Source of the DNA: Streptomyces sp. TP-A0874
GTDB lineage: Bacteria; Actinomycetota; Actinomycetes; Streptomycetales; Streptomycetaceae
Assembly: GCF_001748085.1 (NCBI RefSeq)
Contig: NZ_BBZK01000006.1
Location: 5,657 to 69,656 of the forward strand
Reading direction: 5' to 3'
DNA: 64,000 bases
Part shown: positions 54,002-64,000 of the stretch, piece by piece
How positions within the stretch are numbered: position 1 is the first letter of the stretch
Layout: each line of letters starts with the position of its first letter
The notes under the pieces: model-generated
The model's input: only the letters and a program-made list of their open reading frames with translations
The model's database searches: none
What the model was told of the DNA's origin: nothing
Program-made: the position numbers and the translations under genes

Positions 54002-55735
54002 TCAGTCTTCCGGCAGTTCGACCGGGGCGACGCTGTCGAAGACGTCACCCGGCCCAGGGTTGGCGGCGTCGGTCGCTCCACCGAAGTGCCGCATGACGCC
54101 CCACACGGCGTTGAGCGCCGTCTGCACGGCTCCCTCCGCCCAGCCGGCGGTCCAGGAGATGTCGTCACCGGCGAGGAAGAGCCCGCGCTGCTCATCGGGC
54201 AGCCGGTCCTGCATGAAGTGGGTGAACAGCCGCCGCTGGTAGCGGTAGTGCCCGGGGAGGTTGGCCTTGAACGCGCCCATGAAATAGGGCTCGTTCTCCC
54301 AGGAGACGGTGACCGGGTCTCCGATGATGTGCTGCCGGACGTCGACCTCGGGGTAGATCTGGGAGAGCGACCTGAGCATCACCTCCAACCGCTCGCCGGC
54401 TTCCAGCGGCAGCCACTTGAGGCTGTCGTCGCACCAGGTGTAGGAGAGGCAGATGGTGGCCGGGGCGTTCGGTCCCTCGTCGAGCAGGTAGGTGCCGCGG
54501 GTCATCCGGTCGGTCAGGGTCATACTCATCTTCTGCCGACCGGTCGCCTCGTCGACGTCCAGCCAGAACGGCCGGTCCACGGGCACGAAGAGCTTGCTCG
54601 ACGCCATGTAGTGGGTTCGCTCGACCGCCGTCCAGTGGTCGACGGGCAGCAGCGCCTCATCGCATTCGATCTTGGAGAGCAGCATCCAGCTCTGCGCGGT
54701 GAAGACCGCGGCGCGGTAGGCCCGTTCCTCTCCGGTGGTGTCGGTGACCGCGATACGGCCGTCGGCCGTGCGCCGCAGGCGGGTGACGGCCGACCTCGGC
54801 TCCCCTCCCACGTGCAGTGTGGCGAGCGAGGTGCCGTGCGGCCAGTGCACCGCCTTGCCCGGTGCCCGGTCCCAGAGCCGCAAGGGCAGTTGGCGGCTGC
54901 CGCCGACGATGGCGCGGTGGTCGTCGTCGGCTCCGGTGTAGACCACCCGCAGGATCTCCAGGATGGAGTTCGGGAAGTCGGTGTCCCAGCCACCGGTGCC
55001 GAAACCCACCTGCCCGAAGATCTCCCGGTGGCGGAAGGAGCCGAAGGCCGGGGAGTCGCAGAGGAAGCCGTAGAAGGTCTGGTTGTCCAGCCGCTCGACC
55101 AGCCGGGACCAGATCCGCCGGATGGCGGTGACGTCGCGCTCCCGGATCGCCCGCTGCATGTCGGAGAAGTGGGCGCCCTCCTCCAGACAGGTGTTCCAGG
55201 CGCGCATCACCTCCCGGTAGACCTCGGGGAGGTCGTCCAGGGTGCGCGCGTAATGCGACTCGCCTTTGAGATCGACGACGGTGGAGGGGGTGGCCGGAGC
55301 CAGCGGGTTCGGGAACGGCCGGGTCTCCAGACCGACCAGGTCGATGTAGTGGCGCAGCGCGGTCGAGGACGGCGGGAAGCGCATGGCTCCCATCTCGGCC
55401 GTCAGCGGAGCCCCGCCCTCGGTGGCGCAGTCGTCGAAGGTGACGGTCCGCAGCCTCCCCCCGATCCGGTCCGCCTCGTAGACCACCGGCCGGAGCCCCA
55501 TCTTCATCAGCTCGTAGGCGCTGATGACCCCGGAGAGCCCGCCCCCGATGACGGCGACCTCCGTGCCGTGTTGGGTGGGCGGCACCGAGCCCAGGCCCGC
55601 GGGATGGGCCAGGAAGTCGTCGTAGGCGTAGGGGAAGTCGGGGCCGAACATGGTCAGCGGCGGATCGGCCTGCCCATCGGCGAGTCGCTGGCGCTCGTGG
55701 GCGGCGGTGGGCACGGACGTCATCTCGGGACGCAC
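54002..55735 (-). CDS. Flavin monoamine / L-amino-acid oxidase
   Basis: A 577-residue flavoprotein. The FAD-binding motif VAVIGGGLSGVISAYEL is near residue 60, followed by VVYEADRIGGRLRT. The C-terminal flavin motif is LFLAGDDISWTAGWAEGAVQTALNAV. Size and arrangement resemble bacterial L-amino-acid oxidases and tryptophan 2-monooxygenase; which substrate is used cannot be read. An Lrp/AsnC regulator lies upstream on the same strand, which suggests control by amino acids. No nitrilase/amidase partner is adjacent. Confidence 0.9.
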   Translation of the reverse strand: MRPEMTSVPTAAHERQRLADGQADPPLTMFGPDFPYAYDDFLAHPAGLGSVPPTQHGTEVAVIGGGLSGVISAYELMKMGLRPVVYEADRIGGRLRTVTFDDCATEGGAPLTAEMGAMRFPPSSTALRHYIDLVGLETRPFPNPLAPATPSTVVDLKGESHYARTLDDLPEVYREVMRAWNTCLEEGAHFSDMQRAIRERDVTAIRRIWSRLVERLDNQTFYGFLCDSPAFGSFRHREIFGQVGFGTGGWDTDFPNSILEILRVVYTGADDDHRAIVGGSRQLPLRLWDRAPGKAVHWPHGTSLATLHVGGEPRSAVTRLRRTADGRIAVTDTTGEERAYRAAVFTAQSWMLLSKIECDEALLPVDHWTAVERTHYMASSKLFVPVDRPFWLDVDEATGRQKMSMTLTDRMTRGTYLLDEGPNAPATICLSYTWCDDSLKWLPLEAGERLEVMLRSLSQIYPEVDVRQHIIGDPVTVSWENEPYFMGAFKANLPGHYRYQRRLFTHFMQDRLPDEQRGLFLAGDDISWTAGWAEGAVQTALNAVWGVMRHFGGATDAANPGPGDVFDSVAPVELPED

Positions 55736-56081
55736 TCCTAGCGGGACACGGAGGTGGAGGGCCGCGCGGCGGTACGCGGAGCGGCGCCGGGGACGGGGCG
55801 CGCTGCCGGTTCTCTCGCCGGGAAGGACTGCTTCCCGCGGCGCTTCGACCGTACGGCCGGGGGCGCGGCGGGGCCAGATGTGTCTGTTGCGCGTGGGTGA
55901 GCTGTTCGTTGCGTCTTTCCCGCGGGTTTCGCGGAAACGTTGCGGACGCCGCCGGTCACTGCCCGGTCGCCGTCCTCCGCCGCCGTGGCGACCCGGGCGT
56001 TGAGCGGTGATCGGCTACGGCGCGCGGCCCCGCCAGGCTCCTCGGTGACGGGCGCCGCCCGCTGCCCATAGCGTGTTCGGC
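55736..56081. other. 346-bp region between Lrp-type gene and amine oxidase
   Basis: No convincing gene. Near 55916-55937 an imperfect palindrome TTTCCCGCG...CGCGGAAA is flanked by repeated GTTGCG; it could be an Lrp-type site for the oxidase gene. Confidence 0.4.
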
Positions 56082-56525
56082 TCAGGAACCGTGCCGGCGC
56101 AGCAACCGGGAGAGCACCAGCACCGAGCGGGTGCGCTCGACGTAGGCCTCGCCGGCGATCCGCTCCAGCACCTGCTCGAAGTGGCGCATGTCCGCGGCGA
56201 AGACCTGTGCGATGGCGTCGGCGTCGCCGGTCACGGTGGAGGCCGACACCACCTCCGGGTGCCGGGACAGCCCGCGGTGGATGGTTTCGGGAGAGGTGTT
56301 CCGTCGGCAGTACAGCTCGATGAACCCCTCGGTCTGCCAGCCGAGCGCCGCCGGATCGACTCGGACGGTGAAACCCGTGATGGCGCCCCTGGCCCGGAGC
56401 CGGTCGACCCGCCGCTTGACGGCCGGTGCGGAGAGTCCCACCTCGGAACCGATATCGGCGTAGCTGCGCCGGGCGTCTTCGGCGAGGGCCTGGATGATGC
56501 GCCGGTCCAGATCGTTCAGGGGCAC
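56082..56525 (-). CDS. Lrp/AsnC-family transcriptional regulator
   Basis: A 147-residue regulator. The winged helix spans about 5-60 (LDRRIIQALAEDARRSYADIGSEVGLSAPAVKRRVDRLRARGAI), with the RAM/ACT-like domain after it (VVSASTVTGDADAIAQVFA). It probably senses an amino acid and controls the adjacent oxidase gene on the same strand. Confidence 0.95.
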   Translation of the reverse strand: MPLNDLDRRIIQALAEDARRSYADIGSEVGLSAPAVKRRVDRLRARGAITGFTVRVDPAALGWQTEGFIELYCRRNTSPETIHRGLSRHPEVVSASTVTGDADAIAQVFAADMRHFEQVLERIAGEAYVERTRSVLVLSRLLRRHGS

Positions 56526-56636
56526 TGCGGGCTGTTCTTTTCTCTGCTCGGTACCGTTTCTCCGCCGGTTTCACGCGGGGCCGCCGCGCCGGCCCGGTCG
56601 CGGCCGGGGCTGCCGGGCCGGTCGGGTGACACCCGC

Positions 56637-58142
<1,506 letters not shown>

Positions 58143-58174
58143 TCATCTTCCCACGTGGCCCCCCGCGGGTACCG

Positions 58175-59188
58175 CTACGGGCCGTCGGGGTCGGCCCGGT
58201 CCAGGGCGGGTCTCGGCTCGGGCCCGGTGGTCAGCAGGTGGTCGGCGGCGGCGGTGTCGGTGACCAGGCTGGTGACCAGGCCGGAGCGGAGGACGGCGTC
58301 GATGGCCGCCGCCTTGCGTCGGCCGCCGGCGATGGCGACCACCTCGGGGATCCTCCGCAGCCGGTCGGCCTCGACGGTGATGCAGCGCTCCCCCAGGTCC
58401 CGCCCGATCCGGCGGCCGTCGGCCGCGAACAGGTGGGCGGACATCTCGGCGGCCGCCCCCAGGGAGGCGTAGTGCGCCCGCTCCTCCTCCGAGAGCATGT
58501 CGTAGACGGTGGAGATCCCTGGCTCCCAGGAGCCGATGGAGACGGCCGCCACGGTGACCTTGTCGAAGTACTCGAAGGCCCGCGCGATACCCGTCTGCCC
58601 GCGCAGGGCGGCGGCGGTGGTGGCGTCCGGCAGCAGCATCGGGGCGTAGATCGGGTGCGCCTCGCCCCCGGAGACCGCGGCCGCGCGGCGCACCGCCTCA
58701 ACCGATCCGCGCTCGGCGGTGCCGGCGTCGTAGACGCCGGTGAGCTGGACGACGGTGCACGGCGGCAGCCGGTCGAGCGCGGCGGCCATGTGGATGGTGG
58801 ACCGGCCCCAGGCCAGGCCCAGCACGTCCCCCTCGGTGACGAGCTCGCCCAGCAGGTCGGCGGCGACCTCCCCGAGGTTCTCGGGATCCGGTGTCTCGTC
58901 GGTCTCGTCGGCCGGGGACTCCACGACCACCGCGTGCCGCAGGCCGTACCGGGCCCGGAGGGCGTCGGACCGGTCGGCGTCCAGTTCCGCCGGCACCCTG
59001 ATCTCGATCCGCACCAGATCGTGCTCCAGCGCCGTCTCCAGCACCCGCGCGACCTTGAAGCGGCTGACGCCGAACTCCTCGGCGATCTGGATCTTGGATT
59101 TCCCCTCGAGGTAGAAGCGACGGGCCATGGCCGCCGCCTGAACCAGTTCAGCGGGTCCCATCCGCATGGCTGACCGGCCCGTCGACAC
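58175..59188 (-). CDS. SorC/DeoR-type sugar-binding transcriptional regulator
   Basis: A 337-residue regulator. The HTH is at about 15-60 (AMARRFYLEGKSKIQIAEEFGVSRFKVARVLE). The sugar-phosphate-binding domain contains GDVLGLAWGRSTIHMAAAL and VVAIAGGRRKAAAIDAVLRSG. It lies between guaB1 and rpe on the same strand and may control pentose-phosphate genes. Confidence 0.93.
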   Translation of the reverse strand: MSTGRSAMRMGPAELVQAAAMARRFYLEGKSKIQIAEEFGVSRFKVARVLETALEHDLVRIEIRVPAELDADRSDALRARYGLRHAVVVESPADETDETPDPENLGEVAADLLGELVTEGDVLGLAWGRSTIHMAAALDRLPPCTVVQLTGVYDAGTAERGSVEAVRRAAAVSGGEAHPIYAPMLLPDATTAAALRGQTGIARAFEYFDKVTVAAVSIGSWEPGISTVYDMLSEEERAHYASLGAAAEMSAHLFAADGRRIGRDLGERCITVEADRLRRIPEVVAIAGGRRKAAAIDAVLRSGLVTSLVTDTAAADHLLTTGPEPRPALDRADPDGP

Positions 59189-59422
59189 CGCGTTCTCCTC
59201 ACTGTCCGGCCTCGTCGCCGGACCCGCTGTTCATCTTGTCAGAAGCCGTGGAGACCGCCCGTTCCCACGGCTGAGCGCCCTCACCCGGGTCCTCCGGGGA
59301 GGGCGGGCCCGGCCACCGGACCATGCGGTCGCCCGCGGCCGCCGGTGCGCACCAGCCGGCGGGCCGGCCGCCCCTCCCCTGCGGGAGGAACCGCCGCGCC
59401 CCGGGCGGGCCCGGCTCCTCCG

Positions 59423-60100
59423 CTACCTCCCGGGCCGGACGGAGGTGACCCGATCGGCCGTCTCGCGCAGGGCGCGGACGGCCGCGGCCGGGTCGTCGGC
59501 CCCGTAGACGGCGGACCCCGCGACGAAGACGTCGGCGCCGGCCTCGGCGCACCGCTCGATCGTCGCCGCGGAGACCCCGCCGTCGACCTGGAGCCACATC
59601 TCCAGCCCGTACTTGTCGATCAGTTCCCGGGTCCGGCGGATCTTCGGCAGCATGATGTCGAGGAACGCCTGCCCGCCGAAGCCGGGTTCGACGGTCATGA
59701 CCAGCAGCATGTCGAGTTCCGGCAGCAGGTCCTCGTAGGGCTCCACGGGGGTGGCCGGCTTGAGCGCCATCGAGGCGCGGGCACCCTTGGCACGGATCTC
59801 CCTGGCGAGCCGTACGGGGGCGGCGGCGGCCTCGACGTGGAAGGTGACCGATCCCGCCCCCGCCTCCACGTAGGCCGGGGCCCAGCGGTCCGGGTCCTCG
59901 ATCATCAGATGGCAGTCGAGCGGGGTGTCCGTCGCCCTGCTCAGCGCCTCGACGACGGGAGTCCCCAGCGTCAGGTTGGGCACGAAGTGGTTGTCCATCA
60001 CGTCGACATGCAGCCAGTCGGCGCCCTGGACGGCCTTGGCCTCCTCGGCCAGGCGGGAGAAGTCTGCGGAGAGGATGCTGGGGTTGATCTGCACGGCCAT
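59423..60100 (-). CDS. rpe: Ribulose-phosphate 3-epimerase
   Basis: A 225-residue TIM barrel. [16 protein letters not shown] opens the protein; [16 protein letters not shown] and [15 protein letters not shown] carry metal-binding His/Asp residues, and [31 protein letters not shown] the phosphate site. It interconverts ribulose-5-P and xylulose-5-P. The ATG at 60100 is the standard start. Confidence 0.97.
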   Translation of the reverse strand: MAVQINPSILSADFSRLAEEAKAVQGADWLHVDVMDNHFVPNLTLGTPVVEALSRATDTPLDCHLMIEDPDRWAPAYVEAGAGSVTFHVEAAAAPVRLAREIRAKGARASMALKPATPVEPYEDLLPELDMLLVMTVEPGFGGQAFLDIMLPKIRRTRELIDKYGLEMWLQVDGGVSAATIERCAEAGADVFVAGSAVYGADDPAAAVRALRETADRVTSVRPGR

Positions 60101-60231
60101 GCCACCAGCCTGCCATGGCCGGCGCGGCTCCTCCGCCCGCGCATTCCGGCATTCCACCCGGGCCACCCCGAATCGCCCCCGAGATCGGCGGATCTGCCTC
60201 GTTCGGCGGCCGGGGACCGGCGGCCGGTGGT

Positions 60232-61647
60232 TCAGCCGGTGCGGCGCAACAGCGCCGTGTACATCGCGTCGGTGCCGTGCAGATGCGGCCACAGCTGCAC
60301 GTCCGGCCCGTCCCCCAACGAGGGCACCCCGGGCATCAGCGGGCGGGCGTCGATCCACTCGGCCGAGACGTCCTTCAGCACGTCCTCGACCACCACCCGC
60401 GTCTCGGCGAGGTGCGGGGAGCAGGTCGCGTACCCCACCACCCCACCGATCCGCGCCGCGCTCAACGCCTGGCGCAGGATCTCCCGCTGGAGCGGCGCGA
60501 AGCCGGCGAGGTCCTCTGGCCGCCGCCGCCAGCGGGCCTCCGGGCGGCGGCGCAGGGCTCCCAGCCCGGTGCACGGCACGTCCACCAGCACCCGGTCGAA
60601 GCCGCCCGGCCGCCAGGGGGGCCGAGTGGCGTCCGCCGCGATCACCTGGGAGCCACCCGGGCTCCCGGCCAGCGCCCGCGCCACCAGCCGGGCGCGGTGC
60701 GGCTGCTTCTCCGAGGCCAGCAGCCGCGCTCCCCGCCCAGCCGCCAGCGCCCCCAGCAGGGCGGCCTTGCCGCCGGGGCCGGCGCAGGCGTCCAGCCAGA
60801 ACCCGTCCGAGCCGTCGACCGGCGCGTTGGCCAGGGCCAGGGCGACCAGTTGGCTGCCCTCGTCCTGCACCCCCGCGCGCCCCGCGCGCACCGCCTCCAC
60901 CGCTCCGGGCTCGCCACCCTCGGTGAGGCGCACGGCACAGGGCGACCAGCGGCCCGGCACAACCGCCTCCCCGCCCTGGGACGACAGCAGTTCCTCGGGG
61001 GTCGAGCGGCCCGGCCAGGCGGCCAGCGTCACCTCCGGGCGCGCGTTGTCGGCCCGCAGCAGCTCCTCCAGGTCGGCCCGGCCCCCGCCCAGTGCGTCCC
61101 AGAGCGCGGAGACGATCCACCGCGGATGGGAGTGGACGACCCCCAGGTGCTCCTCCGGGTCGTCCTCGTACGGCGGCGCGATCCGTTCCAACCAGCCGTC
61201 GAGGTCCTCGGCCGCCACCTTTCGGAGCACGGCGTTGACGAACTTGGCCCGTCCGTCGCCGAGGACCACCCGGGCCAGCTCCACGCTGGCGGAGACCGCC
61301 GCGTGCGGAGGGATCCGAGTACCGAGCAGTTGGTGGGCCCCGAGGGTCAGGACGTCCAGCACCGGCGGGTCGACCTCGCGCAGCGGCCGGTCGACGCAGG
61401 CGGCGACGACGGCGTCGTAGGTCCCCTGCCAGCGAAGGGTGCCGTAGACGAGTTCGGTCGCGAGCGCGGCGTCCCGGGCGTCCAGGGAGCCGTTCTCCCG
61501 GGCCTTGCGGAGCATCGGGGGGAGCACCAGGTTGGCGTACGCGTCCCGCTCGTCGACCGCCCGCAGCGCCTCGAAGGCCAGCATCCGTGCGGGGTCCCTG
61601 CGGGGGCGGCGGTGGGGTTTGCGACGACGTCGGGCCTGCTCAGTCAC
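60232..61647 (-). CDS. rsmB: 16S rRNA cytosine-C5 methyltransferase
   Basis: A 471-residue RsmB-like enzyme. The GTG at 61647 has GGAG eight bases upstream. An N-terminal NusB-like domain (about 20-160) precedes the SAM-binding domain with [14 protein letters not shown] (motif I), and [19 protein letters not shown] and [11 protein letters not shown] carry the two catalytic-Cys motifs. It modifies 16S rRNA during ribosome maturation. The gene follows fmt, the usual order. Confidence 0.95.
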   Translation of the reverse strand: MTEQARRRRKPHRRPRRDPARMLAFEALRAVDERDAYANLVLPPMLRKARENGSLDARDAALATELVYGTLRWQGTYDAVVAACVDRPLREVDPPVLDVLTLGAHQLLGTRIPPHAAVSASVELARVVLGDGRAKFVNAVLRKVAAEDLDGWLERIAPPYEDDPEEHLGVVHSHPRWIVSALWDALGGGRADLEELLRADNARPEVTLAAWPGRSTPEELLSSQGGEAVVPGRWSPCAVRLTEGGEPGAVEAVRAGRAGVQDEGSQLVALALANAPVDGSDGFWLDACAGPGGKAALLGALAAGRGARLLASEKQPHRARLVARALAGSPGGSQVIAADATRPPWRPGGFDRVLVDVPCTGLGALRRRPEARWRRRPEDLAGFAPLQREILRQALSAARIGGVVGYATCSPHLAETRVVVEDVLKDVSAEWIDARPLMPGVPSLGDGPDVQLWPHLHGTDAMYTALLRRTG

Positions 61648-61762
61648 GAAATGTGCTCCGGAATCCGCTGTGTTGACTCCGGCAAGCCTACGTGCCGGGC
61701 CGACTTCCCCGGCCGCCGCCCGAGGCGCGGCCCGCGCCCCTCCGGTCCGGCGCGCCCTCGCC

Positions 61763-62731
61763 TCAGTGACCCAGCCGCTCGCCGCTGGTGATCCTGGCAC
61801 CCCGCGCCCAGTCCGCCCCGCGCATGGGCCGCTTACCCTGCGGCTGCACCCACAGCAGTTCCACGGGGTGGGAACCCGTTCCGACGTGGACGGCGTTCTT
61901 GGTGACCGACAGTTCGCCCGGGGTCAGGTCTGCCTGAGCGTCCGTGCCGGAACCGCCGGGCGCCCCCGCCGCCTCCGGCTTCGGCACCGCGGACATCACC
62001 TTCAGCCGCTCTCCCCGGAAGAGCGTCCAGGCACCGGGGGCAGGCGCGCAGCCGCGGACCACCCGGTCGACGCGGAGCGCCGGGGCGGTCCAGTCGAGCT
62101 CCGCGTCGGCGACATCGAGCTTCGGCGCGAGCGTCGCTCCCTCGGCGGGCTGCGGCACCGCCTTGAGCGAGCCGTCCTCGATTCCGTCCATGGTGGCGGC
62201 GAGCAGTCCGGCACCGGCGAGGGCCAGCCTGGTCAGCAGGTCGCCGCTGGTGTCGGTCGGGCGCACCTCCTCGGTGACGACGCCGAAGACCGGGCCGGTG
62301 TCCAGCCCTTCCTCGATACGGAAGGTCGAGGCGCCGGTCACCTCGTCGCCCGCGAGGAGCGCGTGCTGGACCGGTGCGGCACCCCGCCAGGCCGGCAGCA
62401 GCGAGAAGTGGAGGTTGACCCAGCCGTGCACCGGGATGTTCAGCGCGGCCTTCGGCAGCAGCGCGCCGTAGGCCACGACCGGGCAGCAGTCGGGGGCGAG
62501 CGTGCTCAGCCGGTCCAGGAACTCCCGCTCGCTCGGCTTCGCCGGCTTGAGCACCTCGATACCGGCCTCCTCGGCCCGTTGCGCCACGGGACTGGCCACC
62601 ACTCTCCGCCCCCGGCCGGCGGGCGCGTCTGGCCGGGTGACGACCGCCACGACCTCGTGCCGCTCCGAGGTGATCAAGGCGTCCAAGGCGGGTACGGCGA
62701 CCTCCGGGGTGCCGGCGAAGACCAGCTTCAT
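61763..62731 (-). CDS. fmt: Methionyl-tRNA formyltransferase
   Basis: A 322-residue enzyme that formylates initiator Met-t[22 protein letters not shown] is the canonical N-terminus. [31 protein letters not shown] carries the catalytic Asn/His region. The C-terminal OB-like part begins near residue 205. Upstream, where priA is often expected in Streptomyces, lies a long gene-poor stretch instead. Confidence 0.97.
   Translation of the reverse strand: MKLVFAGTPEVAVPALDALITSERHEVVAVVTRPDAPAGRGRRVVASPVAQRAEEAGIEVLKPAKPSEREFLDRLSTLAPDCCPVVAYGALLPKAALNIPVHGWVNLHFSLLPAWRGAAPVQHALLAGDEVTGASTFRIEEGLDTGPVFGVVTEEVRPTDTSGDLLTRLALAGAGLLAATMDGIEDGSLKAVPQPAEGATLAPKLDVADAELDWTAPALRVDRVVRGCAPAPGAWTLFRGERLKVMSAVPKPEAAGAPGGSGTDAQADLTPGELSVTKNAVHVGTGSHPVELLWVQPQGKRPMRGADWARGARITSGERLGH

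Positions 62732-64000
<1,269 letters not shown>

Noticed and set aside
54086..55741. 551-codon plus-strand open frame
   Set aside because: It is the antisense shadow of the amine oxidase, with no ribosome site and low-complexity composition.

Overview
The window is high-GC actinobacterial DNA. Third-position G/C bias, GTG starts, twin-arginine and lipoprotein signals, ROK, IclR, SorC and Lrp regulators, a small laccase, a bcc-type cytochrome b and a GuaB1 gene all point to Streptomyces or a close relative. No rRNA, tRNA or CRISPR array was seen. All calls are from reading the sequence, with no database search.

Region 1 (1-7.3 kb) holds a translationally coupled secreted pair, a ThuA/PQQ-type sugar dehydrogenase and a type-1 copper protein with repeat domains. 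A two-domain laccase diverges from them, and an HhH glycosylase, a glucose-dehydrogenase-like enzyme and a GreA-like protein follow. Region 2 (7.7-10.9 kb) is a carbohydrate ABC importer without its own ATPase. Region 3 (11.1-24.8 kb) looks like a stress, dormancy and respiration island: PNPOx-fold proteins, a universal stress protein, an Rv1733c-like membrane protein, a small-molecule exporter with a polysaccharide deacetylase, an MGDG-synthase-like glycosyltransferase, an SDR, an orphan ctaD-ctaF-qcrB set and a pyruvate-oxidase-like TPP enzyme.

Region 4 (25-29 kb) has a secreted HNH lipoprotein with a coupled 96-residue protein, a small antitoxin-like protein, a secreted C39-type peptidase and a P-loop kinase. 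Region 5 (29.7-36.9 kb) is a compact organic-acid or acyl-CoA catabolic operon under an IclR regulator, with a divergent MHS-family transporter and matching operators on both sides. Region 6 (37-44 kb) has an EccA-like AAA+ protein, a membrane PP2C phosphatase with a short coupled leader ORF, and two CNNM-type membrane proteins.

Region 7 (44-50 kb) is housekeeping: hisG and hisE behind a ribD-ribE-ribM-ribBA-ribH operon with a clear FMN riboswitch. Region 8 (50-56.5 kb) has a ROK regulator and divergent MFS exporter sharing an operator, a secreted phospholipase A2, and a flavin amine oxidase with an Lrp regulator. Region 9 (56.6-64 kb) carries guaB1, a SorC-type regulator, rpe, rsmB and fmt, then about 1.1 kb containing a decayed TnpB/IS605-like element.

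The most unusual features are two 166-bp hairpin elements 21.8 kb apart with compensatory base changes, a glutaconate-CoA-transferase-like pair lacking the expected catalytic Glu, the possible extracellular oxidase chain at the left edge, the orphan respiratory catalytic subunits, and the TnpB remnant.
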